Below are positions 45,730-56,504 of a DNA stretch of 64,000 nt, one piece after another. A model generated the notes under the pieces. That model was not told the origin of the DNA, did not search any database, and saw only the letters and a program-made list of their open reading frames with translations. The first letter of the stretch is position 1, and each line of letters opens with the position of its first letter. A program made the translations under genes and the position numbers. Source of the stretch: Vandammella animalimorsus (GTDB lineage: Bacteria > Pseudomonadota > Gammaproteobacteria > Burkholderiales > Burkholderiaceae_C); the NCBI RefSeq assembly GCF_002285285.1, contig NZ_NSJF01000006.1, forward strand, positions 62,001 to 126,000, written 5' to 3'.

Positions 45730-46284
45730 ATGTCTTTCACCCGCCATTACGACGAATTGCTGGGCCACTTCACCCGCGCCACGGGCGACCGCGAGGCCGC
45801 GCGCGATCTGGTGCAAGAGAGCCACGCCCGCGCCTGGGCGTTGGGGCCGAGGCTGGATGCGGTGCTGGATTTGCGCGCGCTGCTGTTTCGCATCGGCCGA
45901 CATTTGGTGATCGACGAGGCGCGCCGCCGCCGGGCCGAGGCCCAGGCGCTGCACAACCTGGCGCTGCTGTGCGAGCAGGACGCCGCCCCCAGCGCCGAGC
46001 GCTGCTGCGCGGCCAGCCAGCAGCTCGAACGTCTGAGCGCGCGGCTGGCGCTGATGCCGCTGCGGCGGCGCACGGCCTTCATCCTGGTGCGGGTGCATGG
46101 CTTCAGCCATGCCGAGGCCGCAGCCCACATGGGCGTGAGCGTGGCCGGCATTGAAAAACACGTGGTGCGCGCCACGCTGGACTTGGCCCCGCGCGCGCTG
46201 CTGGCGGCAGCACGCGCAACTGAGTCGCACCAGGCGGATTCCACCGCTGCGGCCGCAGCCCCTGCCGTTATGGCGCAGCCATGA
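45730..46284 (+). CDS. fecI: FecI-like ECF sigma factor
   Basis: 184 residues. Region 2 (about 1-75) has LLGHFTRATGDREAARDLVQ and LFRIGRHLVIDEARRRRAE. Region 4 (about 105-160) has LALMPLRRRTAFILVRVHGF and GVSVAGIEKHVVRA. It directs RNA polymerase to the siderophore-receptor promoter when FecR signals. It starts 259 bases after the receptor and overlaps fecR by four bases (ATGA at 46281-46284). I see no clear Fur box immediately before it. Confidence 0.92.
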   Translation: MSFTRHYDELLGHFTRATGDREAARDLVQESHARAWALGPRLDAVLDLRALLFRIGRHLVIDEARRRRAEAQALHNLALLCEQDAAPSAERCCAASQQLERLSARLALMPLRRRTAFILVRVHGFSHAEAAAHMGVSVAGIEKHVVRATLDLAPRALLAAARATESHQADSTAAAAAPAVMAQP

Positions 46285-47354
46285 AGATGCCGCTGCCCCA
46301 CGCCGCCGTGGCGCATGACAGCTTGACGGATGAGGCTTTGATGGATGAGGCCCCGAGCAACGATGCCCTGGTCAGCGAAGCGCTGTTGCTGCTGGCGCGC
46401 AGCCACGGCGGCGATGCACAGCAGGCGCAGGCGGCCCAGGCCGAGCTGCAAGCGCGCAGCGCGCGCGAGCCGGCCTTTGCCGCCGCCTGCCAGGCGGCGC
46501 GCCAAATCTGGCAGGCCACGGACGGCAGCGCCCTGCGCGAGAGCCTGAGCCTGCCGCCCAGCGCCCGCGAGCGCCAGGGCGCGCCGCGCCGCGCCGTGCT
46601 GGGCCTGATGGGCGTGGCGGCGCTGACGCTGGGGCTGGGCGCAGCCGGGCGCTGGCTATGGCTGCGGCCGACTTTTGCGCAGGCGCTGGCCACCGGCCAG
46701 GGCGAAATCCAACGCCTGAGGCTGCCCGATGGCACCGAGCTGGCGCTGGATGCGCAAACGCGCGTGCGCGTGAGCCTGTATCGCCAGCGCCGCGAGCTGC
46801 ACCTGGAGCGCGGCGAAATTCACCTGCAAGTGGCCCCGGATGCAGACATGCCGCTGACGGTGTTCACCGCCCAGGGCCGGGTGCAGGTGCTGGGCACGCG
46901 CTTTAGCGTGGCCGTGCGCCAGGCGCACATGCACGTGGCTGTGGCCCAAGGGCGCGTGGCCGTGTGGGCGCAGGCCGATGCCCCGGCCGCCCAGGTCGAA
47001 CCAAGCGCGCCGCTGGCGGAGCTGGGCGCGGGCCAGCAATTGCGCCTTGGCGCAGGCCACAGCGGCCAGCCCCAGCCCATCGACGCCGCCGACGTGGGCG
47101 CATGGCAAGGCGGTATGGAGGGTGGCTGGCTGGTGTTCCACGCCACGCCGCTGCCGGAAGTGGTGGAGCGCTGGAATGGCTACCTGCGCCCCGGCCTGCG
47201 CCTGGCGGGCAACGCCCAGCGCCTGCAAGCGCAGCGGCTGACGGGCAGCTTTCCCATCCGCGATCCGGGCGCTTTTCTGGCCAGCCTGCCGCGCACGCTA
47301 CCCGTGCGCGTACAGCGCCAGGGCGACGGCGCCTGGCTGATTGCGCCGCGCTGA
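46281..47354 (+). CDS. fecR: FecR-like transmembrane regulator
   Basis: 357 residues. The cytoplasmic N-terminal domain (1-105) with DALVSEALLLLARSHGG is the anti-sigma part. A membrane segment follows (about 106-128, RRAVLGLMGVAALTLGLGAA) with a twin-arginine before it, as reported for E. coli FecR export by Tat. The periplasmic FecR domain has LRLPDGTELALDAQTRVRVS and GRVQVLGTRFSVAV, and the C-terminal region contacts the receptor STN domain. It relays receptor occupancy to FecI. Confidence 0.93.
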   Translation: MKMPLPHAAVAHDSLTDEALMDEAPSNDALVSEALLLLARSHGGDAQQAQAAQAELQARSAREPAFAAACQAARQIWQATDGSALRESLSLPPSARERQGAPRRAVLGLMGVAALTLGLGAAGRWLWLRPTFAQALATGQGEIQRLRLPDGTELALDAQTRVRVSLYRQRRELHLERGEIHLQVAPDADMPLTVFTAQGRVQVLGTRFSVAVRQAHMHVAVAQGRVAVWAQADAPAAQVEPSAPLAELGAGQQLRLGAGHSGQPQPIDAADVGAWQGGMEGGWLVFHATPLPEVVERWNGYLRPGLRLAGNAQRLQAQRLTGSFPIRDPGAFLASLPRTLPVRVQRQGDGAWLIAPR

Positions 47355-47445
47355 TGTATGGCGTTGATGCAACGCATTGATTCGCCGCTTTCAGGCCCTG
47401 CTCTGAAACGGCCGTTTTCAAAGCGCACATGTGCGCGATCAAAAA

Positions 47446-47805
47446 TCAAAAAACAGCGCGCCACAGCCAAGGCCACAGCGCCGCCAGCAGGCAGGCAGCC
47501 ACGCCCCAGGCCACAAAGCGGTTGGCCCGGGCACTGGCGTAGGTCAGCAACAGGCCCAGGGCCAAGGCGGCAAAAGTCAGCAGCCCCAGCCAGACCAGCA
47601 CTGCCAGCGCCGCAGGCCATTGGCTCAGGCACAGCAGCAGCGCCAGGCCCAGGGCGGCTGCGCCCTGCCCCCGCCTGCGCCGCAAGCTGCCCAGCCAAGG
47701 GCTGGGCGCAAACTCATCGCAGTGGCGCTGCATGGCGCTGGCCAGCAGCACGAAACCCGTAAAACTCAAGGCCAGGATCAAGGGCATGGCGTGCCAGGTG
47801 CTCAT
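47446..47805 (-). CDS. DUF3325 membrane protein of an iron-uptake cassette
   Basis: 119 residues with about three to four membrane helices (LILALSFTGFVLLASAMQRH, AAALGLALLLCLSQWP, LVWLGLLTFAALALGLLLTY). The start overlaps the stop of the PepSY gene (ATGA at 47802-47805). DUF3325 proteins recur beside ferric-siderophore genes; activity is unknown. It converges on fecR across 91 bases. Confidence 0.85.
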   Translation of the reverse strand: MSTWHAMPLILALSFTGFVLLASAMQRHCDEFAPSPWLGSLRRRRGQGAAALGLALLLCLSQWPAALAVLVWLGLLTFAALALGLLLTYASARANRFVAWGVAACLLAALWPWLWRAVF

Positions 47806-49565
47806 GCGCTGGGCTCCTGGGCAGCGATGCTGGCGGCTGTTGCCGCAGTGCTTGCCGCAGTGGTTACCTTGGATGAGGCAGCAGCCTTGGCAGGCCGCGC
47901 CTGGGCCTTGGCGCGGCTCAGCCACCAAGCCACTGCGCCGCAGGCAGCGGCCATCAGCAGCGCAATCGCATCCACGCTGGCCACGCCCCATTGCTGGCGC
48001 GCCAAGGCAAACGGCCATGCGACGCCGCCCGTCAAGGGGTTGAGCAGTGGCAGCAGCGCAAACAGCAAGGCCGCTGCGCTCATTTGCTCTTGCCAAGCAC
48101 GGCCGTGGCTGCGCAGCCAGGGGTGCAGGGCGCACAGCAGCCAGACCAGGAAAAAGCCGCGAATTTCCCACAGCGCGCGATCGGCCAGGCTGGCAGGCAG
48201 CAGGCGGTTGAGCCAGAAGTAGCTGGCCGTGGCCACGCACAGCCCGGCGATGGCGGCGACGTTGAGCCGCTCGACCAGCCGGTGCCCGCGCGGGGTATGG
48301 CCCTGCTTGGCGCGCTGGGGCAGGCGTTTGACGACCCAGAGCACCATGCCGCTGCCGACCATCGCACAGCCCAGCAAGCCGGAGAGAAACAGCAGCCAGC
48401 GCACGGCAGGCTCGGCAAAGCGGCCCAGGTGCGGGGCCACGAGGATGTTGTAGCTGGCCCGCACCCAGGAGGGCTTGGCCGGCGCGGCGACTGGCAAGGG
48501 CGTGCCGTGGGCGTCAAAACGCAGGCTGCGGGCGTTGTGGTTGCGCGCGCTCAGGTGCTCGCCCCCGCCTTCGCGCAGCTCCACTGTGGCGCTGGGCGAG
48601 TAAGGGGCCTGGATGCTGATGCGGCCCACGCCGCGCTCTGGCCATTGCGACTGGGCCTGCGCCAGCAGGTTGTGCAAGGTGGCGGCGCTGATGGCCGGGG
48701 CATCCAAACGCTGCTGTGGCTGCTGTGCGCTGGTGCCTTGCACCGCCCCAGGCGCGGCCGATGCGCGGCCTGCTGTGGCTGGCGAGCCGAGCACTGGCCC
48801 CAGCCCGAGCGACTCCATGAAGTACGCGTTGGTATCGCCTTTGTAAACGGCCTGGGTCGGCCAAGGCATGAGCTGGCTGGCAAGCAGCAGCAGCCCGCTG
48901 AAGGTGATGACGATGTGAAAAGGCAGGGCCAGCACAGCGCTGGCGTTGTGCGCATCCAGCCAGGAGCGTTGCCCTTTGCCAGGTCGAAAAGTGAAAAAGT
49001 CGCTGAAGATTTTCTTGTGCGTGATGACGCCGCTGAGGATGGCCACAAACATCATCATGGTGGCAATGCCCACCAGCCAGCGCGCCCACAGGCGCGGCAG
49101 GCCGTACAGCTCGAAGTGAAAACGGTAGAGAAAGCTGCCCCCGCGCGTCTGGCGCGGCGTCAGCGGCTCGCCCGTGGCGGCGTCCAGGTAACGGGTGATT
49201 TGCCCTGCCCGGCCAGGCGGCGCGCTGCCTGCCGCTGCCGCCGCTGCGCCAGAGCGCTGGGGGACGCGCCAACTGACCGCCAGCGCCGTCTGCCGGGCGC
49301 TGGGCAGGGCAATCGCCCAGCTGTCGGCCTGTGGGGCCAGCCGCTGCAAAGCCTGCAAGGCATGGCCGACCGCCTGCGCTGGCGGCGTGGCAGGCGATGA
49401 GGCATGCAGCTCGGGCCGCATCCAGTCATCGATTTCGCTGCGCATGTAGCTGAGCGTGCCAGTGAAAAAAATGGCAAACAGCAGCCAGCCCAGCAGCAGG
49501 CTGCTCCAGGTGTGCAACCAGGACATGGCCTGGCGCAAGCCCTCGGGTTTTCCATCGGGCCTCAT
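47802..49565 (-). CDS. PepSY-type membrane ferric reductase-like protein
   Basis: 587 residues. PepSY_TM family: TM1 near 20-42 (WSSLLLGWLLFAIFFTGTLS), further helices at about 190-220, 240-265, 380-400 and the C-terminal 150 residues, with the HTKKIFSDF-like HKKIFSDFFTF loop. Members such as FoxB/PiuB are proposed to reduce ferric siderophores in the periplasm or inner membrane. It is flanked by DUF3325 and DUF3649 with four-base overlaps both sides, and faces fecR. Confidence 0.9.
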   Translation of the reverse strand: MRPDGKPEGLRQAMSWLHTWSSLLLGWLLFAIFFTGTLSYMRSEIDDWMRPELHASSPATPPAQAVGHALQALQRLAPQADSWAIALPSARQTALAVSWRVPQRSGAAAAAAGSAPPGRAGQITRYLDAATGEPLTPRQTRGGSFLYRFHFELYGLPRLWARWLVGIATMMMFVAILSGVITHKKIFSDFFTFRPGKGQRSWLDAHNASAVLALPFHIVITFSGLLLLASQLMPWPTQAVYKGDTNAYFMESLGLGPVLGSPATAGRASAAPGAVQGTSAQQPQQRLDAPAISAATLHNLLAQAQSQWPERGVGRISIQAPYSPSATVELREGGGEHLSARNHNARSLRFDAHGTPLPVAAPAKPSWVRASYNILVAPHLGRFAEPAVRWLLFLSGLLGCAMVGSGMVLWVVKRLPQRAKQGHTPRGHRLVERLNVAAIAGLCVATASYFWLNRLLPASLADRALWEIRGFFLVWLLCALHPWLRSHGRAWQEQMSAAALLFALLPLLNPLTGGVAWPFALARQQWGVASVDAIALLMAAACGAVAWWLSRAKAQARPAKAAASSKVTTAASTAATAASIAAQEPSA

Positions 49566-49912
49566 GCCGCACCCGCCCCGGCCTGCGCCCACCACAGCAG
49601 CGCCGCGCACGCCAGCGCGCCCGCGCCCAGTACGCGCCAGACGCGCCAGCCACTGGAGCAGGCAAAAGCCCATAGCAGCGCGCAGGCGTAGAGGATGAAG
49701 GCCAGCATGACCGCGAGGGTGACGGCATCGGCGCGCGGCAGGCCCAGCGCCTGCCACAGCAGCGCCAGCAGCGAGGCCGCCTGGGCTGCCAGCACGTACC
49801 CCAGGCCCACGCCCGCCAACGCGCGCGAGGCCACGGCCAGTCGATAGCGCCAAGGCAGTGCGGGGGCCGCAGGCCGTGCAACGGCAAAAGATGGGGGGTT
49901 GCTTTGCATCAT
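49562..49912 (-). CDS. DUF3649 membrane protein, first gene of iron cassette
   Basis: 116 residues with three to four hydrophobic helices (SRALAGVGLGYVLAAQAASL, AVTLAVMLAFILYACALLWA, LGAGALACAALLWWAQ). Start at 49912 or 49909 (two adjacent ATGs). It is the first gene of the DUF3649-PepSY-DUF3325 unit and overlaps the next gene by four bases. A perfect Fur-like palindrome lies 144 bases upstream. Confidence 0.85.
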   Translation of the reverse strand: MMQSNPPSFAVARPAAPALPWRYRLAVASRALAGVGLGYVLAAQAASLLALLWQALGLPRADAVTLAVMLAFILYACALLWAFACSSGWRVWRVLGAGALACAALLWWAQAGAGAA

Positions 49913-50055
49913 GGTGTTCTTGTGCCTGCCTGCACCCATATGCGCCAAGGCAGCGCGCACTGTGTCTGAGTGCCTATGCAGGGCATGCGCTTTCCTTCCC
50001 AGGAACAAAAAAACTGTGCCAGCGTCGCTGACTGACACATTCTTTTTCAAATCAT

Positions 50056-50072
50056 ATAAGAATTATTCTTAT
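50056..50072. promoter_or_regulatory. Fur box
   Basis: ATAAGAATTATTCTTAT is a perfect 17-base palindrome, two symmetric changes from the ATGAGAATnATTCTCAT form. It lies in the promoter region of the DUF3649 operon and implies repression by Fur with iron. Confidence 0.7.
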
Positions 50073-50267
50073 TCTTGATAACTTTCAATAAAATTTTTCT
50101 GCGTGTCCCGCAGCTGCGCACGGCGCTTGGGTGCCTGTGCACGAATCAAGCCAAAAATCCCCCCTGTTGCGCCTGCACGCAGCATCTGAGGGTTTGCACG
50201 ACCTGCCAAGGCGGCATGTGCTTGCTAGGATAGCGCCCGGCCTGAGCAGGGGTCACCCGCCCCGTGA

Positions 50268-51692
<1,425 letters not shown>

Positions 51693-51694
51693 AC

Positions 51695-52708
51695 ATGGCC
51701 AAGATGACAATGATTCAAGCGCTGCGCTCGGCCATGGACGTGATGCTCGAGCGCGACGACAACGTGGTGGTCTATGGCGAGGACGTGGGCTACTTTGGCG
51801 GCGTGTTCCGCTGCACTGAGGGCCTGCAGGCCAAGTACGGCAAGAACCGCGTGTTCGATGCGCCGATCACCGAAAGCGGCATCGTCGGCGCCGGCGTGGG
51901 CATGGCCGCCTACGGCCTGCGCCCGGTGGTGGAGGTGCAGTTTGCCGATTACGTCTATCCGGCGCTGGACCAGATCATGAGCGAGGCGGCGCGGCTGCGC
52001 TACCGCTCGGCGGGCGATTTCTCCGCGCCGATGGTGATCCGCATGCCCTGCGGCGGCGGCATCTACGGCGGGCAGACGCACAGCCAAAGCCCCGAGGCGC
52101 TGTTCACGCACACCTGCGGCATCCGCACCGTGATGCCCAGCAACCCGTATGACGCCAAGGGCCTGCTGATCGCAGCCATCGAGAACAACGACCCGGTCGT
52201 GTTCCTGGAGCCCAAGCGCCTGTACAACGGCCCGTTCGACGGCCACCATGACCGCCCGGTCGTGCCCTGGTCCAAGCATGAGCTGGGCGAGGTGCCCGAC
52301 GGGCATTACACCGTGCCGCTGGATTCGGCCAAGATCGTGCGCCCAGGCAAGGCCGTGACGGTGATCGCCTACGGCACCATGGTGTTCGTGGCCGAGGCCG
52401 CGGCGCAGGAGTCGGGCATCGATGCCGAAATCATCGACCTGCGCAGCCTCTGGCCGCTGGATCTGCCCACCATCGTGCAGTCCGTGCAAAAAACCGGCCG
52501 CTGCGTCGTCGTGCACGAGGCCACGCGCACCGCTGGCTTTGGCGCTGAGCTGCTGTCGCTGGTGCAAGAGCACTGCTTCTACCACCTGGAAGCGCCCATC
52601 GAGCGCGTGGCCGGCTGGGACATCCCCTACCCGCACGCACAGGAATGGTCGTACTTCCCCGGGCCCGAGCGCGTCGCCCAGGCCCTGAAGAAAGTGATGG
52701 AGGCATAA
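51695..52708 (+). CDS. bkdA2: Branched-chain 2-oxoacid dehydrogenase E1 beta
   Basis: 337 residues from the ATG at 51695; a GTG at 51689 overlapping the bkdA1 stop is an alternative. E1 beta carries MTMIQALRSAMDVMLERDDN, VVYGEDVGYFGGVF and the C-terminal LRSLWPLDLPTI and VVHEATRTAGFGAEL segments of the transketolase-like fold. It pairs with BkdA1 in an alpha2beta2 enzyme. It lies two bases after bkdA1 and four bases before bkdB. Confidence 0.95.
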   Translation: MAKMTMIQALRSAMDVMLERDDNVVVYGEDVGYFGGVFRCTEGLQAKYGKNRVFDAPITESGIVGAGVGMAAYGLRPVVEVQFADYVYPALDQIMSEAARLRYRSAGDFSAPMVIRMPCGGGIYGGQTHSQSPEALFTHTCGIRTVMPSNPYDAKGLLIAAIENNDPVVFLEPKRLYNGPFDGHHDRPVVPWSKHELGEVPDGHYTVPLDSAKIVRPGKAVTVIAYGTMVFVAEAAAQESGIDAEIIDLRSLWPLDLPTIVQSVQKTGRCVVVHEATRTAGFGAELLSLVQEHCFYHLEAPIERVAGWDIPYPHAQEWSYFPGPERVAQALKKVMEA

Positions 52709-52712
52709 AGCA

Positions 52713-54056
52713 ATGGGTATTCACATCATCAAGATGCCGGACATCGGCGAGGGCATCGCAGAGGTCGAGCTGGTGGCCTGGCATGTGCAGGTCGGCGACA
52801 CGGTGCGCGAGGACCAGAACCTGGCCGACGTCATGACCGACAAGGCCGCCGTCGAAATCCCCTCGCCTGTGGCTGGCAAAGTGCTGGCCCTGGGCGGCAA
52901 GCTGGGCGAAATGATGGCCGTGGGCTCGGAGTTGATCCGTCTGGAGGTCGAAGGCGAAGGCAATGTCAGCGCCGACGAGGCCGCCGCCCCCGCTGCGGCT
53001 GCCCCGGCCACAGCTGCCGCTGCCACGCCCCCTGCACCGGCAGCGGCCCCTGCAACCCCAGCGGCCCAGCCAGCAGCTGCACCGGCCCCCGCCGCCAAGG
53101 CCCCGGCCAGCGCACCGCGCCCGGGCAGCGCCGCCCCGGTTGCCCAGGCAGCTCCTGCCGCGCGCAACTTTGGCGAAGCGCCGCTGGCCTCGCCTGCGGT
53201 GCGCCGCCGCGCCTGGGATCTGGGCATCGAGCTGCAGTTTGTGCCCGGCAGCGGCCCGCACGGGCGCATCCTGCACGAGGATCTGGACGCCTACATGCAG
53301 CGCGCCAGCGGCCAGGGCGGCCCGGCCAGCCATGCCGGCAGCGGCTACGCCATGCGCACCGGCGTGCAGCAGGTGCCCGTCATCGGCCTGCGCCGCAAGA
53401 TCGCCGAGAAGATGCAGGAATCCAAGCGCCGCATCCCGCACTTCACCTATGTGGAGGAGGTGGACGTCACCGAGCTGGAAGCCCTGCGCGGCAAGCTCAA
53501 CGCCCAGTACGGCAAGGAGCGCGGCAAGCTCACCATGATCCCCTTCATCGCCCGCGCCATGGTGGTTGCGCTGCGCGACTTCCCGCAGATCAATGCGCGC
53601 TTTGACGACGACGCCGGCATCGTCACCCGCTACGACGGCGTGCACCTGGGCATTGCCGCGCAGACCGACGGCGGTCTGGTCGTGCCTGTGCTGCGCCATG
53701 CCGAATCGCGCGACTTGTGGGGCAATGCCGCCGAAGTGGCGCGCCTGGCCGAAGCGGCCCGTGCGGGCAAGGCCACGCGCGACGAACTCAGCGGCTCGAC
53801 CATCACCCTCACCAGCCTGGGCGCGCTGGGCGGCATCGTCAGCACCCCGGTGATCAACCACCCCGAGGTGGGCATCGTCGGCGTCAACCGTCTGGTGGAA
53901 AAACCCGTGGTGCTGGGCGGCCAGATCGTGATCCGCAAGACCATGAACCTGTCCTCCTCGTTCGACCACCGCGTGGTGGACGGCATGGACGCGGCGCGCT
54001 TCATCCAGGCCATCCGCGCCCTGCTGGAAACCCCGGCGCAGCTGTTCATCGACTGA
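52713..54056 (+). CDS. bkdB: Branched-chain 2-oxoacid dehydrogenase E2, dihydrolipoyl acyltransferase
   Basis: 447 residues. A single lipoyl domain (1-78) has the lipoylated Lys44 (VMTDKAAVEIPSP). A long Ala/Pro linker (about 85-150) leads to the E1/E3-binding domain (ASPAVRRRAWDLGIEL, GPHGRILHED). The catalytic domain (about 215-447) ends in SSSFDHRVVDGMDAARF with active His419. It transfers the acyl group to CoA and forms the complex core. GGAGGC lies upstream. Confidence 0.96.
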   Translation: MGIHIIKMPDIGEGIAEVELVAWHVQVGDTVREDQNLADVMTDKAAVEIPSPVAGKVLALGGKLGEMMAVGSELIRLEVEGEGNVSADEAAAPAAAAPATAAAATPPAPAAAPATPAAQPAAAPAPAAKAPASAPRPGSAAPVAQAAPAARNFGEAPLASPAVRRRAWDLGIELQFVPGSGPHGRILHEDLDAYMQRASGQGGPASHAGSGYAMRTGVQQVPVIGLRRKIAEKMQESKRRIPHFTYVEEVDVTELEALRGKLNAQYGKERGKLTMIPFIARAMVVALRDFPQINARFDDDAGIVTRYDGVHLGIAAQTDGGLVVPVLRHAESRDLWGNAAEVARLAEAARAGKATRDELSGSTITLTSLGALGGIVSTPVINHPEVGIVGVNRLVEKPVVLGGQIVIRKTMNLSSSFDHRVVDGMDAARFIQAIRALLETPAQLFID

Positions 54057-54067
54057 CCCACCAAGGG

Positions 54068-54100
54068 CGGGCGGGCCTGGCCCTTGCCAGAGCCCGCCCG
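54068..54100 (+). other. Hairpin between bkdB and lpdV
   Basis: CGGGCGGGC and GCCCGCCCG around a 15-base loop. No T-run follows, so transcription likely continues into lpdV, possibly with lower level. Confidence 0.4.
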
Positions 54101-54128
54101 GCACCACTGAAGCGATACCAGACTCTTT

Positions 54129-55547
<1,419 letters not shown>

Positions 55548-55578
55548 GGGGCTGTTCAATACAGCTTGCCCTGTTGAC

Positions 55579-55615
55579 AGCCTCGGCCGAGTCCACGGGG
55601 CCCGGCCGAGGCTTT
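55579..55615 (+). terminator. Terminator after lpdV
   Basis: AGCCTCGGCCG and CGGCCGAGGCT (11 base pairs) around a 13-base loop, then a short T-run. It ends the bkd operon and separates it from parDE. Confidence 0.7.
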
Positions 55616-55711
55616 GCAACGCCGCAGAAGACCGCCCAAGTCCGCTTCATCGCCCGCCATGTAGAGGCTTTGAACAGGCTCTCAAGCTCAACACCGCCAA
55701 AGCCCAAGACA

Positions 55712-55740
55712 TTGACCGGCTGGCGGACGCCACACACAAT
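55712..55740 (+). promoter_or_regulatory. Probable parDE promoter
   Basis: TTGACC (55712-55717) and CACAAT (55735-55740) are separated by 17 bases, a reasonable sigma-70 promoter 31 bases before the parD start. Confidence 0.45.
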
Positions 55741-55770
55741 CGCTGCAGCCAACCACCAGGAGGATGTGCC

Positions 55771-56028
55771 ATGCCCATCAATGTCGCCCTCGGCAATCAC
55801 TTCGAGGCCTTCATCCGCGATCAGGTGCAAAGCGGTCGCTTCAACAACATCAGCGAAGTCGTGCAGGCAGGATTGCGCCTACTGCAAGAGCAAGAGGTGC
55901 GCAGGCAGCTCGAGCTCCAAGCCCTGCGCGAAGAAATCGCTGCAGGCCACGCCAGTGGCACTGCCCAGTGCGCCGATGCGGTGTTCGAGCGCCTCGAAAC
56001 CAAGTACGCCTCGCAAGCCGATCGCTGA
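55771..56028 (+). CDS. parD: ParD-like antitoxin
   Basis: 85 residues from the ATG at 55771, after CAGGAGGATGTGCC. The ribbon-helix-helix start (INVALGNHFEAFIRDQVQSG) leads to SEVVQAGLRLLQEQEVR, the ParD/CC2985-type fold, then a charged tail (LREEIAAGHASGTAQCADAV) that binds the toxin. The stop overlaps the toxin start by one base (TGATG). Since the toxin is frameshifted, the antitoxin is orphaned. Confidence 0.92.
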   Translation: MPINVALGNHFEAFIRDQVQSGRFNNISEVVQAGLRLLQEQEVRRQLELQALREEIAAGHASGTAQCADAVFERLETKYASQADR

Positions 56029-56338
56029 TGCGCCTGGCCCTTACCCCGCTGGCCGAGCAAGACCTCGAAGCCATTGCTGATTACATCGCGGCCGACAACC
56101 CCGTACGCGCCCTGAGCTTTGTGCGCGAGTTGCGCGCGCGCAGTGCCAGCGCATTGCCCTCAGTCCACGCAGCTATCGCCTGCGTCCCGAGCTGGGCAAA
56201 AGCATCCGTTCATGTGCCCATGGCCGCTACGTCATCTTCTTCGAGTCTGACGAGCACGATGCCGTGCTGATCGTGCGCATCCTGCACGGCGCACGTGATC
56301 TGCCCGCCTTGTTCCAGGCAGGTGAACCCGGGGATTGA
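56028..56338 (+). pseudogene. parE: Frameshifted ParE-like toxin
   Basis: The frame from the ATG at 56028 gives MRLALTPLAEQDLEAIADYI and reaches RELRA, then becomes nonsense. Deleting one GC unit of the (GC)5 run at 56132-56141 restores QCQRIALSPRSYRLRPELGK and GRYVIFFESDEHDAVLIVRI to a TGA at 56336-56338, a complete RelE/ParE-like gyrase or RNA-targeting toxin of about 102 residues. As written, the product ends early and scrambled. It may be a real inactivation, a phase-variable switch or a sequencing error in a GC run. Confidence 0.8.
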
Positions 56339-56403
56339 ACCACTGAGCGTTCGCAGCCTGCCAGGCAAACGCAATAGCCGGGCCGCCCGCTGCCCCGGCA
56401 GAT

Positions 56404-56447
56404 GAAACAAACCCCTGTGCGCCAATGGCGCACAGGGGTTTGTTTTC
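56404..56447. terminator. Bidirectional terminator between parE and EF-hand gene
   Basis: A 20-base-pair perfect stem (AAACAAACCCCTGTGCGCCA and complement) with one unpaired base, A-run and T-run at the two ends. It serves the convergent genes. Confidence 0.9.
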
Positions 56448-56504
56448 AGGCCTCACCACAACGGGCCGGTGCAAGCGGCCCGCTGTGATGGTCAAAGAGC
56501 AGGT

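Noticed and set aside
55548-55770. A fourth copy of the dispersed repeat or a mobile element near parD
   Set aside because: No match to the TGTTGAGATT/AATCTCAACA ends was found; the visible hairpin is the lpdV terminator.
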